DNA of 64,000 nt. It comes from RBG-16-66-20 sp040752005. Its GTDB lineage: Bacteria > Pseudomonadota > Gammaproteobacteria > Burkholderiales > SG8-39. Numbering within the stretch: the stretch's first letter is position 1; each line of letters starts with the position of its first letter. The translations under genes were made by a program, and so were the position numbers. Positions 27,962-38,016 of the stretch are shown in pieces. The stretch is taken from positions 1 to 64,000 of the forward strand of contig JBFMFX010000006.1 of the NCBI GenBank assembly GCA_040752005.1, written 5' to 3'. The notes under the pieces are model-generated. The model did no database searches. It saw only the letters and a program-made list of their open reading frames with translations, and had not been told where the DNA came from.

Positions 27962-28647
27962 GTCGCTTTCCAGCGATAGCCGATGCCGTACGCGGTTTCG
28001 ATGTGCGCGAACGCCGGATCGGCGGCCTGAAACTTGCGGCGGATGCGCTTGATGTGCGAGGTCACGGTCGTCTCGTCCACCACCAGCTCGGCCTCGCGCA
28101 TCAGCTGGCTGCGGCTCTTGACGTGCCCGGGATAGCGCGCCAGCGCATGCACCATCCAGAACTCGGTCAGCGTGAGTTCGACCGGCCGGCCCTTCCAGCG
28201 CACGCTGAAGCGCCGCAGATCGAGCGCCAGTTCGCCGCGCTCGACGATCTCTTCGGCCGGCTGCGGCTCACGCGAGAGCTCGGCGCGGCGAAACAGCGCC
28301 GCGATCCGCGCCAGCAGGTGCGGCAGGCTTGCGTCCTTGGTGAGGTAGTCGTCGGCGCCCAGGCGCAGGCCGGCGACGATGTCGAAGTCGCTGTCGCGCG
28401 CGGTGAGAAAGATGATCGGCAGGGCGGCCGACATCGCGCGCAGCTCGCGGCAGAGCGCGAAGCCTCCGTCCACGTCGGCGCCCAGGCCGATGTCAATGAT
28501 GGCGAGATCGGGCAGCCGCGAGCGCAGCGCCGCAAGCGCCTCCTCGCGCGAGCCGTAGGCGGCGACTTCGAAACCGTGGCGCGCGAGCGCCTCGGCGTAG
28601 TTGGCGCGGATGGCCGGATCGTCCTCGACGATCGCGATGCGACGCAT
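27958..28647 (-). CDS. OmpR-type response regulator, PdsR-like
   Basis: A 229-residue DNA-binding regulator. The receiver (MRRIAIVEDDPAIRANYAEA) has the acceptor Asp in LAIIDIGLG, the Thr of FLTARD and the Lys of LTKDAS. The C-terminal winged helix reads LTEFWMVHALARYPGHVKSR and TVTSHIKRIRRKFQ, ending YGIGYRW. These segments match my recollection of the regulator of the proteobacterial dedicated sortase system. The ATG at 28647 is where conservation begins. CATAAT lies just upstream as a possible -10 box. It is the first gene of the operon and diverges from two small membrane-protein genes. Confidence 0.88.
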   Translation of the reverse strand: MRRIAIVEDDPAIRANYAEALARHGFEVAAYGSREEALAALRSRLPDLAIIDIGLGADVDGGFALCRELRAMSAALPIIFLTARDSDFDIVAGLRLGADDYLTKDASLPHLLARIAALFRRAELSREPQPAEEIVERGELALDLRRFSVRWKGRPVELTLTEFWMVHALARYPGHVKSRSQLMREAELVVDETTVTSHIKRIRRKFQAADPAFAHIETAYGIGYRWKAT

Positions 28648-28791
28648 GGTGCGCAAGGGCAGATTATGGCGCGAAAGGCCGCCGGGTCCGCGAGGCGCCG
28701 CGCCGCGTTGCCATCGGATTGCCAGAATCGCTCGCCGCCTTTGCCGAAGCCCGCCGCGCGCCCGCCCGCGCTGCCGGGTGAAATGGCATGC

Positions 28792-28923
28792 ATGAAACAC
28801 CCCGAAGCTCTATCGCGCCCCCGCTTGGCGCTTCTCGATCTGGCCGCCCTCGTCGCGGCTGCGGCGTGCGTCGCGGCGGCGACCGGGCTTGCGGCCGCCG
28901 GCGTGGTGCTGCTGCTCGCGTGA
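28792..28923 (+). CDS. Small single-helix membrane protein, unknown
   Basis: A 43-residue product starting MKHPEALSRPRL and continuing as one long Ala/Leu/Val-rich helix (LLDLAALVAAAACVAAATGL and on to the end). The positive N-terminus suggests it stays in the cytoplasm. An in-frame ATG at 28783 would add three residues. Its stop overlaps the next start (GTGA at 28920-28923), which supports real translation of both. I recognise no family. Its position, divergent from a two-component regulator, makes it a candidate target or accessory of that system. Confidence 0.5.
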   Translation: MKHPEALSRPRLALLDLAALVAAAACVAAATGLAAAGVVLLLA

Positions 28924-29348
28924 GTCGCTACGGCGAGGTCGCCCTGGGCGTCGAGTGCGCGCTGCCGCGCACTGTCCCCGCCGCGCGCCTCAGGTACCGG
29001 CCGGTCGTGGAGCTCGCGATCGTGGCGGCGCTCGGCGGGGCGCTCTGTGCCGGGGTGTACGTGTGGAAGGGCGCGCCCCTGAGCGCCGGGCCGGTGTGGA
29101 GCACCCCACCCGCAGCGGCGCGCCCCGCTCCAAGTGTCGTGCCCTGCGCACCGCCACGATCCGTCGGCTATTACGCGCCGGTCGCGACGCGCTTCGTCAC
29201 CTACGAAGTTGAGCTCGCGGGCGAGGCGCGCGCGTACCCGCAGGCGCTGCTCGAGCACCCGGCGGTGAAGGAGTGGACCGTCGCGGCGCGGCAGGAGACG
29301 GAGTTCTACGCCCCGGACGAGCCGTACGCCGGCACCGCGCCCGGATAG
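28920..29348 (+). CDS. Single-pass membrane protein with Pro-rich exterior, unknown
   Basis: A 142-residue product from a GTG overlapping the preceding stop. After about 30 mostly polar residues there is one membrane helix (VVELAIVAALGGALCAGVYVW at 30-50). An Ala/Pro-rich linker and a C-terminal part with several Tyr and Glu (YYAPVATRFVTYEVELAGEA, EWTVAARQETEFYAPDEPYA) follow. Codon use is strongly GC-ending like a real gene. The layout recalls anchored accessory proteins of the envelope, but no family is recognised. Its stop is 9 bases from the convergent atpC stop. Confidence 0.6.
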   Translation: MSRYGEVALGVECALPRTVPAARLRYRPVVELAIVAALGGALCAGVYVWKGAPLSAGPVWSTPPAAARPAPSVVPCAPPRSVGYYAPVATRFVTYEVELAGEARAYPQALLEHPAVKEWTVAARQETEFYAPDEPYAGTAPG

Positions 29349-29357
29349 GCGGACGGG

Positions 29358-29780
29358 CTACTTTTTCCTCAGCCTGCGGATGGCGGCGAGCTGCGCGGCG
29401 AGCATCGCCAGCTCCCCTTCGACGGCGGCGATCTCCTGCTTGTCGCGCGCCTTGGCGCGCGCCTCCTCGGCGCGCTTCAACGCCTCGTTCGCCTTGGCTT
29501 CGTCGAGGTCATGGCCGCGGATCGCGGTGTCGGCGAGCACGGTGATCAGCCGCGGCTGAACTTCCAGGATTCCCCCGGCGACGAAGATGAGCTGCTCTTC
29601 CCCCCCGCCGGGCGGGATGATCCGCACCGCGCCCGGCTTGATGCGCGTGATCAACGGCGTGTGGCGCGGGTAGATCCCCAGCTCGCCCACCTCGCCAGGC
29701 AGCACGACGAACTCCGCCTCGCCCGAGAAGATGGACTCCTCGGCGCTGACGACGTCAACGTGGATGGTGGGCGCGGCCAT
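29358..29780 (-). CDS. atpC: ATP synthase F1 epsilon subunit
   Basis: A 140-residue subunit. It links the central stalk to the catalytic head and can inhibit ATP hydrolysis. TIHVDVVSAEESIFSGEAEFVVLPGEVGELGIYPRHTPL is the conserved beta-sandwich start, and the C-terminal helical hairpin contains ANEALKRAEEARAKARDK. It is the last gene of the atp operon, 12 bases after atpD. Confidence 0.96.
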   Translation of the reverse strand: MAAPTIHVDVVSAEESIFSGEAEFVVLPGEVGELGIYPRHTPLITRIKPGAVRIIPPGGGEEQLIFVAGGILEVQPRLITVLADTAIRGHDLDEAKANEALKRAEEARAKARDKQEIAAVEGELAMLAAQLAAIRRLRKK

Positions 29781-29792
29781 GGGGACTCCGGC

Positions 29793-31223
<1,431 letters not shown>

Positions 31224-31234
31224 GATCCTTTCCC

Positions 31235-32098
31235 TCACACGGCGGCCGCGCCGCCGACGATTTCCGCGATTTCCTTGGTGATGCCGGCCTGCCGGTTCTT
31301 GTTGTAGATGAGCGTCAGCTCGTCAATCAGCTTCTCGGCGTTGTCCGAGGCCGCCTTCATCGCCACCATGCGTGCCGACTGCTCCGAGGCCATGTTTTCG
31401 GCCACCGCCTGGTAGATGATCGCCTCGATGTAGCGCGTCATGACCTGATCGAGCACCGAGCGCGCCTCCGGCTCGTAAATGTAGTCCCACACGGTCTCCG
31501 GCGCGCCGAGCCGCTCGCCCGAGAGCGGCAGCAGCTGCTCGATCACCGGTTCCTGCTTCATGGTATTGATGAAGCGCGTGTAGGCGATCAGCAGCCGGTC
31601 GAAGCGGTCCTGCGTGTAGCCGTCCAGCATCACCTTGACCGCGCCGATCAGCCGGTCGAGCTGCGGCCGGTCGCCGAGCTGCACCGCCTGCGAGACGATG
31701 TGGGCCCCCAGCCGCTGCATGAACGCGAGCCCCTTGTTGCCGAGGCAGCACACGTCCACCTCCTCGCCCTCGGCCTGCCACTGCTTGTACTGGTTGAGCA
31801 CCATGCGCAGGATGTTGGTATTGAGCGCGCCGCACAGCCCCTTGTCGGTGGTCACCACGATCAGCCCGACACGCTTCACCGTCTCGCGCGCGACGAGGAA
31901 CGGGTGCCGGTATTCCGGGTTGGCGTGGCTGATGTGCGCGGCCACCGTGCGGATCTTCTCGCCGTACGGCCGCGCCATGCGCATGCGCTCCTGCGCCTTC
32001 CTCATCTTCGAGGCAGCCACCATCTCCATCGCCTTGGTGATCTTCCGGGTGTTCTGCACACTCCGGATCTTCACCCGGATTTCCTTGGTGCCCGGCAT
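31235..32098 (-). CDS. atpG: ATP synthase F1 gamma subunit
   Basis: A 287-residue central-stalk subunit. KEIRVKIRSVQNTRKITKAMEMVAASKM is the N-terminal coiled-coil signature, and SARMVAMKAASDNAEKLIDELTLIYNKNRQAGITKEIAEIV is the C-terminal one. Rotation of this shaft couples proton flow to catalysis. Its ATG overlaps the atpA stop by one base. Confidence 0.97.
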   Translation of the reverse strand: MPGTKEIRVKIRSVQNTRKITKAMEMVAASKMRKAQERMRMARPYGEKIRTVAAHISHANPEYRHPFLVARETVKRVGLIVVTTDKGLCGALNTNILRMVLNQYKQWQAEGEEVDVCCLGNKGLAFMQRLGAHIVSQAVQLGDRPQLDRLIGAVKVMLDGYTQDRFDRLLIAYTRFINTMKQEPVIEQLLPLSGERLGAPETVWDYIYEPEARSVLDQVMTRYIEAIIYQAVAENMASEQSARMVAMKAASDNAEKLIDELTLIYNKNRQAGITKEIAEIVGGAAAV

Positions 32099-33645
32099 CA
32101 GTAGCTGCCGTTCTTCTTCCAGTCCTCGATCGCGGCGCGCAGCAGCTTCTCGTCCTCGGCCGAGAGGTCCTTGGTCTCCTCCATGCGCGCGACCAGCTCA
32201 CCGTACTTGTCCTTCAGGTAGTCGCGCAGCGAGCGCTCGGCGGCGAGCGCCTTCTTGACGTCAATGTCGTCGAAATAGCCGTTGTTGACCGCGAACAGCG
32301 TGAGCGCCATCTCCCACACCGCGAGCGGGTGGTACTGCGGCTGCTTCATCAGCTCGGTCACCATGCGGCCGCGCTCGAGCTGCTTGCGCGTCGCCTCGTC
32401 CAGGTCGCTCGCGAACTGGGCGAACGCGGCGAGCTCGCGGTACTGCGCGAGCGCCAGCCGCACGCCGCCGCCGGTGTCGCGCCGTTTCATGATCTTGGTC
32501 TGCGCCGCGCCGCCGACGCGCGAAACCGAGATGCCGGCGTTGATCGCCGGCCGGATGCCGGCGTTGAACAGGTCGGTCTCGAGAAAGATCTGGCCGTCGG
32601 TGATCGAGATCACGTTGGTCGGCACGAACGCGGTCACGTCGCCGGCCTGCGTCTCGATGATCGGCAGCGCCGTGAGCGAGCCGGTCCTGCCCTTCACCGC
32701 GCCGCCGGTGAACTTCTCGACGTAGGCGGCGTTCACGCGCGCGGCGCGCTCGAGCAGCCGCGAGTGCAGGTAGAAGACGTCGCCCGGGTAGGCCTCGCGT
32801 CCCGGCGGCCGGCGCAGCAGCAGCGAGATCTGCCGGTAGGCCCACGCCTGCTTGGTGAGGTCGTCGTAGATGATGAGCGCGTCCATGCCGCGGTCGCGGA
32901 AGTACTCGCCCATGGTGCAGCCGGCGTAGGGCGCGATGTACTGCATCGCCGCCGACTCGGAGGCCGAGGCGGCGACGACGATGGTGTAGGCCATCGCGCC
33001 GTGCTCTTCGAGCTTGCGGACCACGCTCGCGATGGTCGAGGCCTTCTGGCCGATCGCGACATAGATGCAATAAAGGTCCTTGCCCTTCTGGTTGATGATC
33101 GTGTCCACCGCCACCGCCGTCTTCCCCGTCTGGCGGTCGCCGATGATGAGCTCGCGCTGGCCGCGCCCGATCGGCACCATCGCGTCAATGGCCTTCAGGC
33201 CGGTCTGCACCGGCTGCGAAACCGATTGGCGCGCGATCACCCCGGGGGCGACCTTCTCGATCACGTCGGTGAGCTTGGCCTGAATCGGGCCCTTGCCGTC
33301 GATCGGCTGGCCGAGCGAATTGACCACCCGCCCGAGCAGCTCCGGTCCCACCGGCACCGACAGGATCTTGCCGGTGCACTTCACCGTATCGCCTTCGGTG
33401 ATGTGCTCGTAGTCGCCGAGGACGACGGCGCCGACGGAGTCGCGCTCGAGGTTGAGCGCCAGCCCGAAGGTGTTCTTCGGAAACTCCAGCATCTCGCCCT
33501 GCATCACGTCGGACAGGCCGTGGATCCGGCAGATGCCGTCGGTCACCGACACCACTGTGCCCTGGGTGCGCATCTCGGCGCCGGCGTCCAGTTTCTGGAT
33601 CCGGCTCTTGATCAGTTCCGAGATTTCGGAAGGGTTCAGTTGCAT
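32098..33645 (-). CDS. atpA: ATP synthase F1 alpha subunit
   Basis: A 515-residue non-catalytic nucleotide-binding subunit. GDRQTGKTAVAVD is the P-loop. MQLNPSEISELIKSRIQ is the usual start, and PAINAGISVSRVGGAAQ is the alpha/beta signature region. It alternates with beta in the F1 head. It lies 36 bases after atpH. Confidence 0.97.
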   Translation of the reverse strand: MQLNPSEISELIKSRIQKLDAGAEMRTQGTVVSVTDGICRIHGLSDVMQGEMLEFPKNTFGLALNLERDSVGAVVLGDYEHITEGDTVKCTGKILSVPVGPELLGRVVNSLGQPIDGKGPIQAKLTDVIEKVAPGVIARQSVSQPVQTGLKAIDAMVPIGRGQRELIIGDRQTGKTAVAVDTIINQKGKDLYCIYVAIGQKASTIASVVRKLEEHGAMAYTIVVAASASESAAMQYIAPYAGCTMGEYFRDRGMDALIIYDDLTKQAWAYRQISLLLRRPPGREAYPGDVFYLHSRLLERAARVNAAYVEKFTGGAVKGRTGSLTALPIIETQAGDVTAFVPTNVISITDGQIFLETDLFNAGIRPAINAGISVSRVGGAAQTKIMKRRDTGGGVRLALAQYRELAAFAQFASDLDEATRKQLERGRMVTELMKQPQYHPLAVWEMALTLFAVNNGYFDDIDVKKALAAERSLRDYLKDKYGELVARMEETKDLSAEDEKLLRAAIEDWKKNGSY

Positions 33646-33681
33646 GACTGCTCCTTGGATTGCCGGGCCGCGCGCGGGCGG

Positions 33682-34221
33682 CTAGCCGGTCTTCAATGCG
33701 GTCTCCAGCGCCGCAAGCTGCGCGCGCGCCGAGCCGTCTATCACCTTGTCGCCGAGCACGATGCGCACGCCGCCGATGAGGCTTCGGTCCAGGCGCACGC
33801 TCGCCTTCACCTTGCGCCCGGTCTTCTTTTCCAGGCGCGCCACCAGGTCGGCGAGCTGCGCCGGCTCCAGCTCGAAGGCGCTCTGGATCTCGGCCTCGAC
33901 GACGCCCTCGCGCTCGTTGCGCAGCGCCTCGTACTGCGCGCGGATGTGCGGCAGCAGCTCCAGGCGGCCGTTTTCCGCGAGCACGCGCACGAAGTTCTCG
34001 GCCTCGCCCGACAGCCGCCCGGCGAGGATGCCGATCACGAGTCCCGCCGCCTGCGCCGCCGACCGCCTGGGGTCGGCGATCGCCGCGCGCACGCGGGGAT
34101 CGGCCACCACCGCGGCCATGTCGGCGAGCATCGCCGACCACTCGGCGCGCCGGCTCGATTCGTCCGCGATCGCGAACGCCGCTTCGGCGTACGGCCGCGC
34201 GATGGTCGAGGGCTCGGCCAT
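33682..34221 (-). CDS. atpH: ATP synthase F1 delta subunit
   Basis: A 179-residue peripheral-stalk subunit that joins the b dimer to the top of F1. The N-terminal helical domain reads STIARPYAEAAFAIADESS and the C-terminal part includes DRSLIGGVRIVLGDKVIDGS, the family signature. Its start overlaps the atpF stop by one base. Confidence 0.95.
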   Translation of the reverse strand: MAEPSTIARPYAEAAFAIADESSRRAEWSAMLADMAAVVADPRVRAAIADPRRSAAQAAGLVIGILAGRLSGEAENFVRVLAENGRLELLPHIRAQYEALRNEREGVVEAEIQSAFELEPAQLADLVARLEKKTGRKVKASVRLDRSLIGGVRIVLGDKVIDGSARAQLAALETALKTG

Positions 34222-34691
34222 TACAGCTGCTTCTTGACCGCCTCGAGCAGGTCGGCGTGCGCGCGCGCATCGACCTCGCGGCGCAGGATCCGCTCGGCGC
34301 CGGCCACCACCAGCGCCGCCACCTGATCGCGCAGCTGTTCGCGCGCGCGCGCCACCTCCTGCGCAATGTCGGCCCTGGCGGCGGCACGCTCGCGCTCGCC
34401 CTCGGCGCGTGCGGCGGCCTTCGCTTCCTCGACGAGCTGCGCCGCGCGCCGCTCGGCCTGCGCCACGATCTCGGCGGCGCGGTCGCGCGCCTCGCGCAGC
34501 GCCTGCTCGGCCTGGCGGCTGGACAGCTCCAGCGACCGGCGCCCCTGTTCGGCGGCGGCAAGCCCGTCGGCGATGGTCTTCTGGCGCGTCTCGATCGCGC
34601 GCAACAGCGGCGGCCAGACGAAGCGCGCCGTGAACCAGATGAACAGGCCGAAGGCGATCGCCTGCGCGATCAACGACAGATTGATGTTCAT
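34221..34691 (-). CDS. atpF: ATP synthase Fo b subunit
   Basis: A 156-residue peripheral-stalk subunit. It has one N-terminal membrane helix (LIAQAIAFGLFIWFTARFVWPPLL) and a long charged Ala/Glu/Arg-rich coiled coil. Length and layout match the b subunit of other proteobacteria. It lies 43 bases after atpE. Confidence 0.95.
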   Translation of the reverse strand: MNINLSLIAQAIAFGLFIWFTARFVWPPLLRAIETRQKTIADGLAAAEQGRRSLELSSRQAEQALREARDRAAEIVAQAERRAAQLVEEAKAAARAEGERERAAARADIAQEVARAREQLRDQVAALVVAGAERILRREVDARAHADLLEAVKKQL

Positions 34692-34734
34692 GTCCGCCCC
34701 TGCACGGATTGGCTGGCCGCGGGCCCGCGCCCCG

Positions 34735-35007
34735 CTATCGGACCACGGCGAGCAGCGGATTGGCGAAGGCGAACATCATGGCGAGGCCGACGCCGATGAT
34801 GAACGAGGCGTCGATCAGGCCGAGCAGCAGGAACACCTTCGCCTGCAGCGAATTGGTGAGCTCGGGCTGGCGCGCGGCGGCCTCGAGGAAACGGCTGCAC
34901 ATCACGCCGACGCCGATGCACGCGCCCGCGGCGCCGACCCCGATCATGAGACCGATGCCGATGCCGGTGTACGCTTGGATCATCGCCAGAAGCTGGAGTT
35001 TTTCCAT
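34735..35007 (-). CDS. atpE: ATP synthase Fo c subunit
   Basis: A 90-residue proteolipid of two helices that forms the rotor ring. The first helix is Gly/Ala-rich (GIGIGLMIGVGAAGACIGVG), the polar loop is AARQPE, and D66 in LLGLIDASFIIGVG is the proton-binding carboxylate. There are no sodium-type Gln/Glu signatures, so it is a proton ring. It follows atpB by 40 bases. Confidence 0.96.
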   Translation of the reverse strand: MEKLQLLAMIQAYTGIGIGLMIGVGAAGACIGVGVMCSRFLEAAARQPELTNSLQAKVFLLLGLIDASFIIGVGLAMMFAFANPLLAVVR

Positions 35008-35047
35008 CGCTGGTTCCTTTCTTGAGCTGAGGGTGTGCGGTTCGGGT

Positions 35048-35908
35048 CTAGTGATGCTCGTGGGCGAGCGCGATGTACACCACCGTGAGCATCATGAAGA
35101 TGAAGGCCTGCAGCACGACGATCAGGATGTGAAAGATCGCCCAGCCCAGGCCGAGCACGGTCGAGGCGGCGAACGACACCACCCCACCCAGGGCGCTGAA
35201 GAAGCCGCCGGTGAAGGTGGCGTGCGCCGCCCAGATCCAGAGCAGCAGGAAGATGATCTCGCCCGCGTACATGTTGCCAAACAGCCGCAGCGAGTGCGAC
35301 AGCGGCTTGGAAACGTATTCGATGAAGTTGAACAGCAGGTTGAACACGAGCAGGAACGGCGCCGCCCACCACGGCCGGATGCCGAACGGCGCGCACGTGA
35401 GTTCGTGCAACCAGCCGCCCAAGCCCTTGACCGCGATGTTGAAGTAGATCATCAGCACCCAGACCGTGAGCGCCAGCGCAAAAGTGGTGTTGACGTCGGC
35501 GGTGGGCACGATGCGGAAGCCATGCGCGGAGAGGTAGTGCGTGCCGAGCGCCACCCAGTCCACCGGCAGGAAGTCCATCGCGTTCATCAGCAGCACCCAG
35601 ACGAACACGGTAAGCGCCGTCGGCGCGACGAAGCGGTGCAGGTCGCCGTGGTGAAACACCGTCTTCGCCTGCTCGGTGATGAACTCGAAGGCGAGCTCGA
35701 CGAACGCCTGACGGCGGTTGGGCACGCCGGCGGTGGCGCCGCGCACGACCCACCACAGAAAGCCGATGCCGAGCGCGCCGACGGCAAGGGCGACGGCGAG
35801 CGTGTCCACGTGCAGGGTCCAGAACCCGCCCGGGCCCACCGGCTTGGCGAAAAAGCTCAGGTGGTGGCCGATGTACTCGATGGGTGTGAGTTCGTTTCCG
35901 GCGGCCAT
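35048..35908 (-). CDS. atpB: ATP synthase Fo a subunit
   Basis: A 286-residue membrane subunit that forms the proton half-channels. SHSLRLFGNMYAGEIIF carries the essential arginine. TPIEYIGHHLSFF is the usual N-terminal segment, and the last helix contains LQAFIFMMLTVVYIALAHEHH. Its ATG follows directly after the atpI stop. Confidence 0.97.
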   Translation of the reverse strand: MAAGNELTPIEYIGHHLSFFAKPVGPGGFWTLHVDTLAVALAVGALGIGFLWWVVRGATAGVPNRRQAFVELAFEFITEQAKTVFHHGDLHRFVAPTALTVFVWVLLMNAMDFLPVDWVALGTHYLSAHGFRIVPTADVNTTFALALTVWVLMIYFNIAVKGLGGWLHELTCAPFGIRPWWAAPFLLVFNLLFNFIEYVSKPLSHSLRLFGNMYAGEIIFLLLWIWAAHATFTGGFFSALGGVVSFAASTVLGLGWAIFHILIVVLQAFIFMMLTVVYIALAHEHH

Positions 35909-36295
35909 TCAGTTCCTGTCGCGCACGAAGAAAGCCATCGAAAAAATCAACGCCGTGACCATAAACGACGCGAGAAACGCGATCACGACCACGTCGCGAT
36001 AAAGCGCCAGCACCAGCCACAGCAGGATCGCGATCGCGCCGATCTTGACCCCTTCGGCCGCCAACGCCCCTGCCAGGATCCCCCCTGCGGTCGGTGCCCT
36101 GCGCATTTCCGCAACCCATGCGGAGAGCGCCCCGGCGCCCATGCTCACCGCGCCGCCGAGCGCCGCCGATGCCGCGCCGTGCCATCCGGACGCGAGCCAG
36201 GCGCCAAGCGCCAGCACTGCGGTCGCGGCAAACTGCCAGCGCAGCACGATGCGCACCGGCCTGCCGAGCGCGCGCGGTCTGTCGCCCGTGCTCAC
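35909..36295 (-). CDS. atpI: ATP synthase subunit I (assembly factor)
   Basis: A 128-residue membrane protein with four hydrophobic segments, first in the atp operon as in other proteobacteria. AtpI helps assemble the c-ring and is not part of the finished enzyme. The sequence is weakly conserved, so the call rests on position, size and topology. It starts at GTG, about 14 bases after the inferred transcription start of the promoter at 36316-36345. Confidence 0.85.
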   Translation of the reverse strand: MSTGDRPRALGRPVRIVLRWQFAATAVLALGAWLASGWHGAASAALGGAVSMGAGALSAWVAEMRRAPTAGGILAGALAAEGVKIGAIAILLWLVLALYRDVVVIAFLASFMVTALIFSMAFFVRDRN

Positions 36296-36315
36296 CGCGT
36301 CCGCAAAGGATTGAA

Positions 36316-36345
36316 AGTATAACTTTCGCGCCCGGCGCAGGTCAA
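36316..36345 (-). promoter_or_regulatory. Sigma-70 promoter of the atp operon
   Basis: On the minus strand TTGACC (36340-36345) and TATACT (36316-36321) are 18 bases apart, each one mismatch from consensus. The box is followed about 20 bases later by the atpI GTG. The -10 lies inside a short inverted repeat (GAAAG, TATAA, CTTTC at 36313-36327). Confidence 0.75.
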
Positions 36346-36370
36346 CGCATTGCGCTGCAACACCGCCGCC

Positions 36371-37219
36371 TCAGCGCAGCTTGCCGAGCAACTCGTCCAG
36401 GTGCTCGAGGCTCGAATAGTGAAGGACGATCCGGCCCTTGCCTTTTCGCCCGGGGCGGATTTCGACGGTGGTGCCGATGCGCTCGGACACTTCCTCCTCG
36501 AGGCGCCGCAGATCCCGGTCGGCCCGCGCCGGCCGCGGCCGCGCGGCGCCGCGCGCTCGCCGCGCGACGAGCGCCTCGGCCTCGCGCACCGACAGGCCGC
36601 GCGCGGCGATGCGATTCGCCGCCTCGATCTGCTGCGCCGGCTCGAGGGCAAGCAGCGCGCGCGCATGGCCCATCTGCAGCACGCCCTCGGCCAGCATCTG
36701 CTGCACCGGCTTCGCGAGCCTGAGCAGGCGCAGCAGGTTCGTGACCGCGCTCCTTGAGCGCCCCACGGCTTCGGCGACGCGCTCGTGCGTCAGTTCGAAT
36801 TCGTCCAGCAAGCGCTGCAATCCCGCCGCCTGTTCGATGGGATTGAGATCCTCGCGCTGGATGTTCTCGATCAGCGACATCGCGAGCGCGGCCTCGTCGG
36901 GAACCTCGCGCACCAGCACCGGGACCTCGGCGAGGCCGGCGAGCTGCGCCGCTCGCCAGCGGCGCTCGCCGGCGATGATCTCGTAGCGGCGCTCGCCTGC
37001 CGCGCCGTCCAACGGGCGAACGAGCAGCGGCTGGATGAGACCCTGCGCGCGGATCGAGGCGGCGAGCTCGGCGAGCGAGCCCTCGTCCATGCGCGTGCGC
37101 GGCTGGTAGCGCCCCGGTTGGATCGCAGCAACCGGCAGCGTCGTGACCGCGTCGGCCCGCGGCGCCGTCTCGCCGCCGAGCAGCGCTTCCAGCCCGCGCC
37201 CGAGTCCCCTGTGCTTCAC
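36371..37219 (-). CDS. parB: Chromosome-partitioning protein ParB
   Basis: A 282-residue CTPase and DNA-binding clamp that loads at parS and spreads. VKHRGLGRGLEALLGG is the family start; ERRYEIIAGERRWRAAQLAGL and LIENIQREDLNPIEQA are the ParB core motifs, followed by the helix-turn-helix region. I use the GTG at 37219; a GTG at 37243 would overlap parA. It lies 10 bases after parA and ends 26 bases before the atp promoter. Two parS sites lie upstream of mnmG. Confidence 0.95.
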   Translation of the reverse strand: MKHRGLGRGLEALLGGETAPRADAVTTLPVAAIQPGRYQPRTRMDEGSLAELAASIRAQGLIQPLLVRPLDGAAGERRYEIIAGERRWRAAQLAGLAEVPVLVREVPDEAALAMSLIENIQREDLNPIEQAAGLQRLLDEFELTHERVAEAVGRSRSAVTNLLRLLRLAKPVQQMLAEGVLQMGHARALLALEPAQQIEAANRIAARGLSVREAEALVARRARGAARPRPARADRDLRRLEEEVSERIGTTVEIRPGRKGKGRIVLHYSSLEHLDELLGKLR

Positions 37220-37229
37220 GGCGGCGCGC

Positions 37230-38015
37230 TCACGCGGCGGCACGGCTTGCGCCCGCGCCGCGCTCCAGAATCTCCCGCGCGAGCGCGAGATAGGCCTGCG
37301 CTCCCTTTGAGCCCGGGTCCCACACTACCGCCGGCGCGCCGTAGCTCGGCGCCTCGGCAAGACGCACGTTGCGCGGCACCAGCGTGCGGTACACCTTGTC
37401 GCCGAAGTGCCGCTCCAGTTGCTGTGACACCTGGTGCGCCAGCGTGTTGCGCGGATCGAACATGGTGCGCAGCAACCCCGCGATCTCCAGCCGCGGGTTG
37501 AGATTGGCACGCACGCGCCGCATGGTGGCGACGAGATCGGACAGACCCTCCAGCGCGTAATACTCGCACTGCATCGGAATCAGCACTTCCTCGGCGGCGA
37601 CGAACGCATTCACCGTGAGCAGGCTGAGCGAGGGCGGGCAGTCGATCAGCACGAGCTCGTACTGCGCGAGCACCGGCGCAAGCGCGGCGCGCAGGCGCCC
37701 TTCGCGCTCCGGCAGCTCGACCAGCTCCACCTCCGCGCCCGCCAGTTCCCGGTTGGCGGGCGCAAGATCGTAGCCGCCCTTGTCCGAGCGTACCCGGATG
37801 GTGGCGATGTCCGCGAGCCCGAGCAGCGCGTGATACACCGTGCGCGTGAGGGCGCGCTTGTCCACACCGCTACCGGTGGTGGCATTGCCCTGCGGATCCA
37901 TGTCCACGAGCAGCACGCGGCGACCCGCGGCGGCAAGTCCCGCGGCGAGATTGACGCTCGTCGTCGTCTTGCCGACGCCGCCCTTCTGGTTGGCGACCGC
38001 CATCACGCGCGCCAT
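37230..38015 (-). CDS. parA: Chromosome-partitioning ATPase ParA (Soj)
   Basis: A 261-residue Walker-type ATPase that moves ParB-parS complexes. NQKGGVGKTTTSVNLAAGLA is the deviant Walker A; VLLVDMDPQGNATTGSG and LVLIDCPPSLS complete the site. Its start lies one base after the rsmG stop, so it is part of the mnmG-rsmG-parA-parB operon. Confidence 0.96.
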   Translation of the reverse strand: MARVMAVANQKGGVGKTTTSVNLAAGLAAAGRRVLLVDMDPQGNATTGSGVDKRALTRTVYHALLGLADIATIRVRSDKGGYDLAPANRELAGAEVELVELPEREGRLRAALAPVLAQYELVLIDCPPSLSLLTVNAFVAAEEVLIPMQCEYYALEGLSDLVATMRRVRANLNPRLEIAGLLRTMFDPRNTLAHQVSQQLERHFGDKVYRTLVPRNVRLAEAPSYGAPAVVWDPGSKGAQAYLALAREILERGAGASRAAA

Positions 38016-38016
38016 G

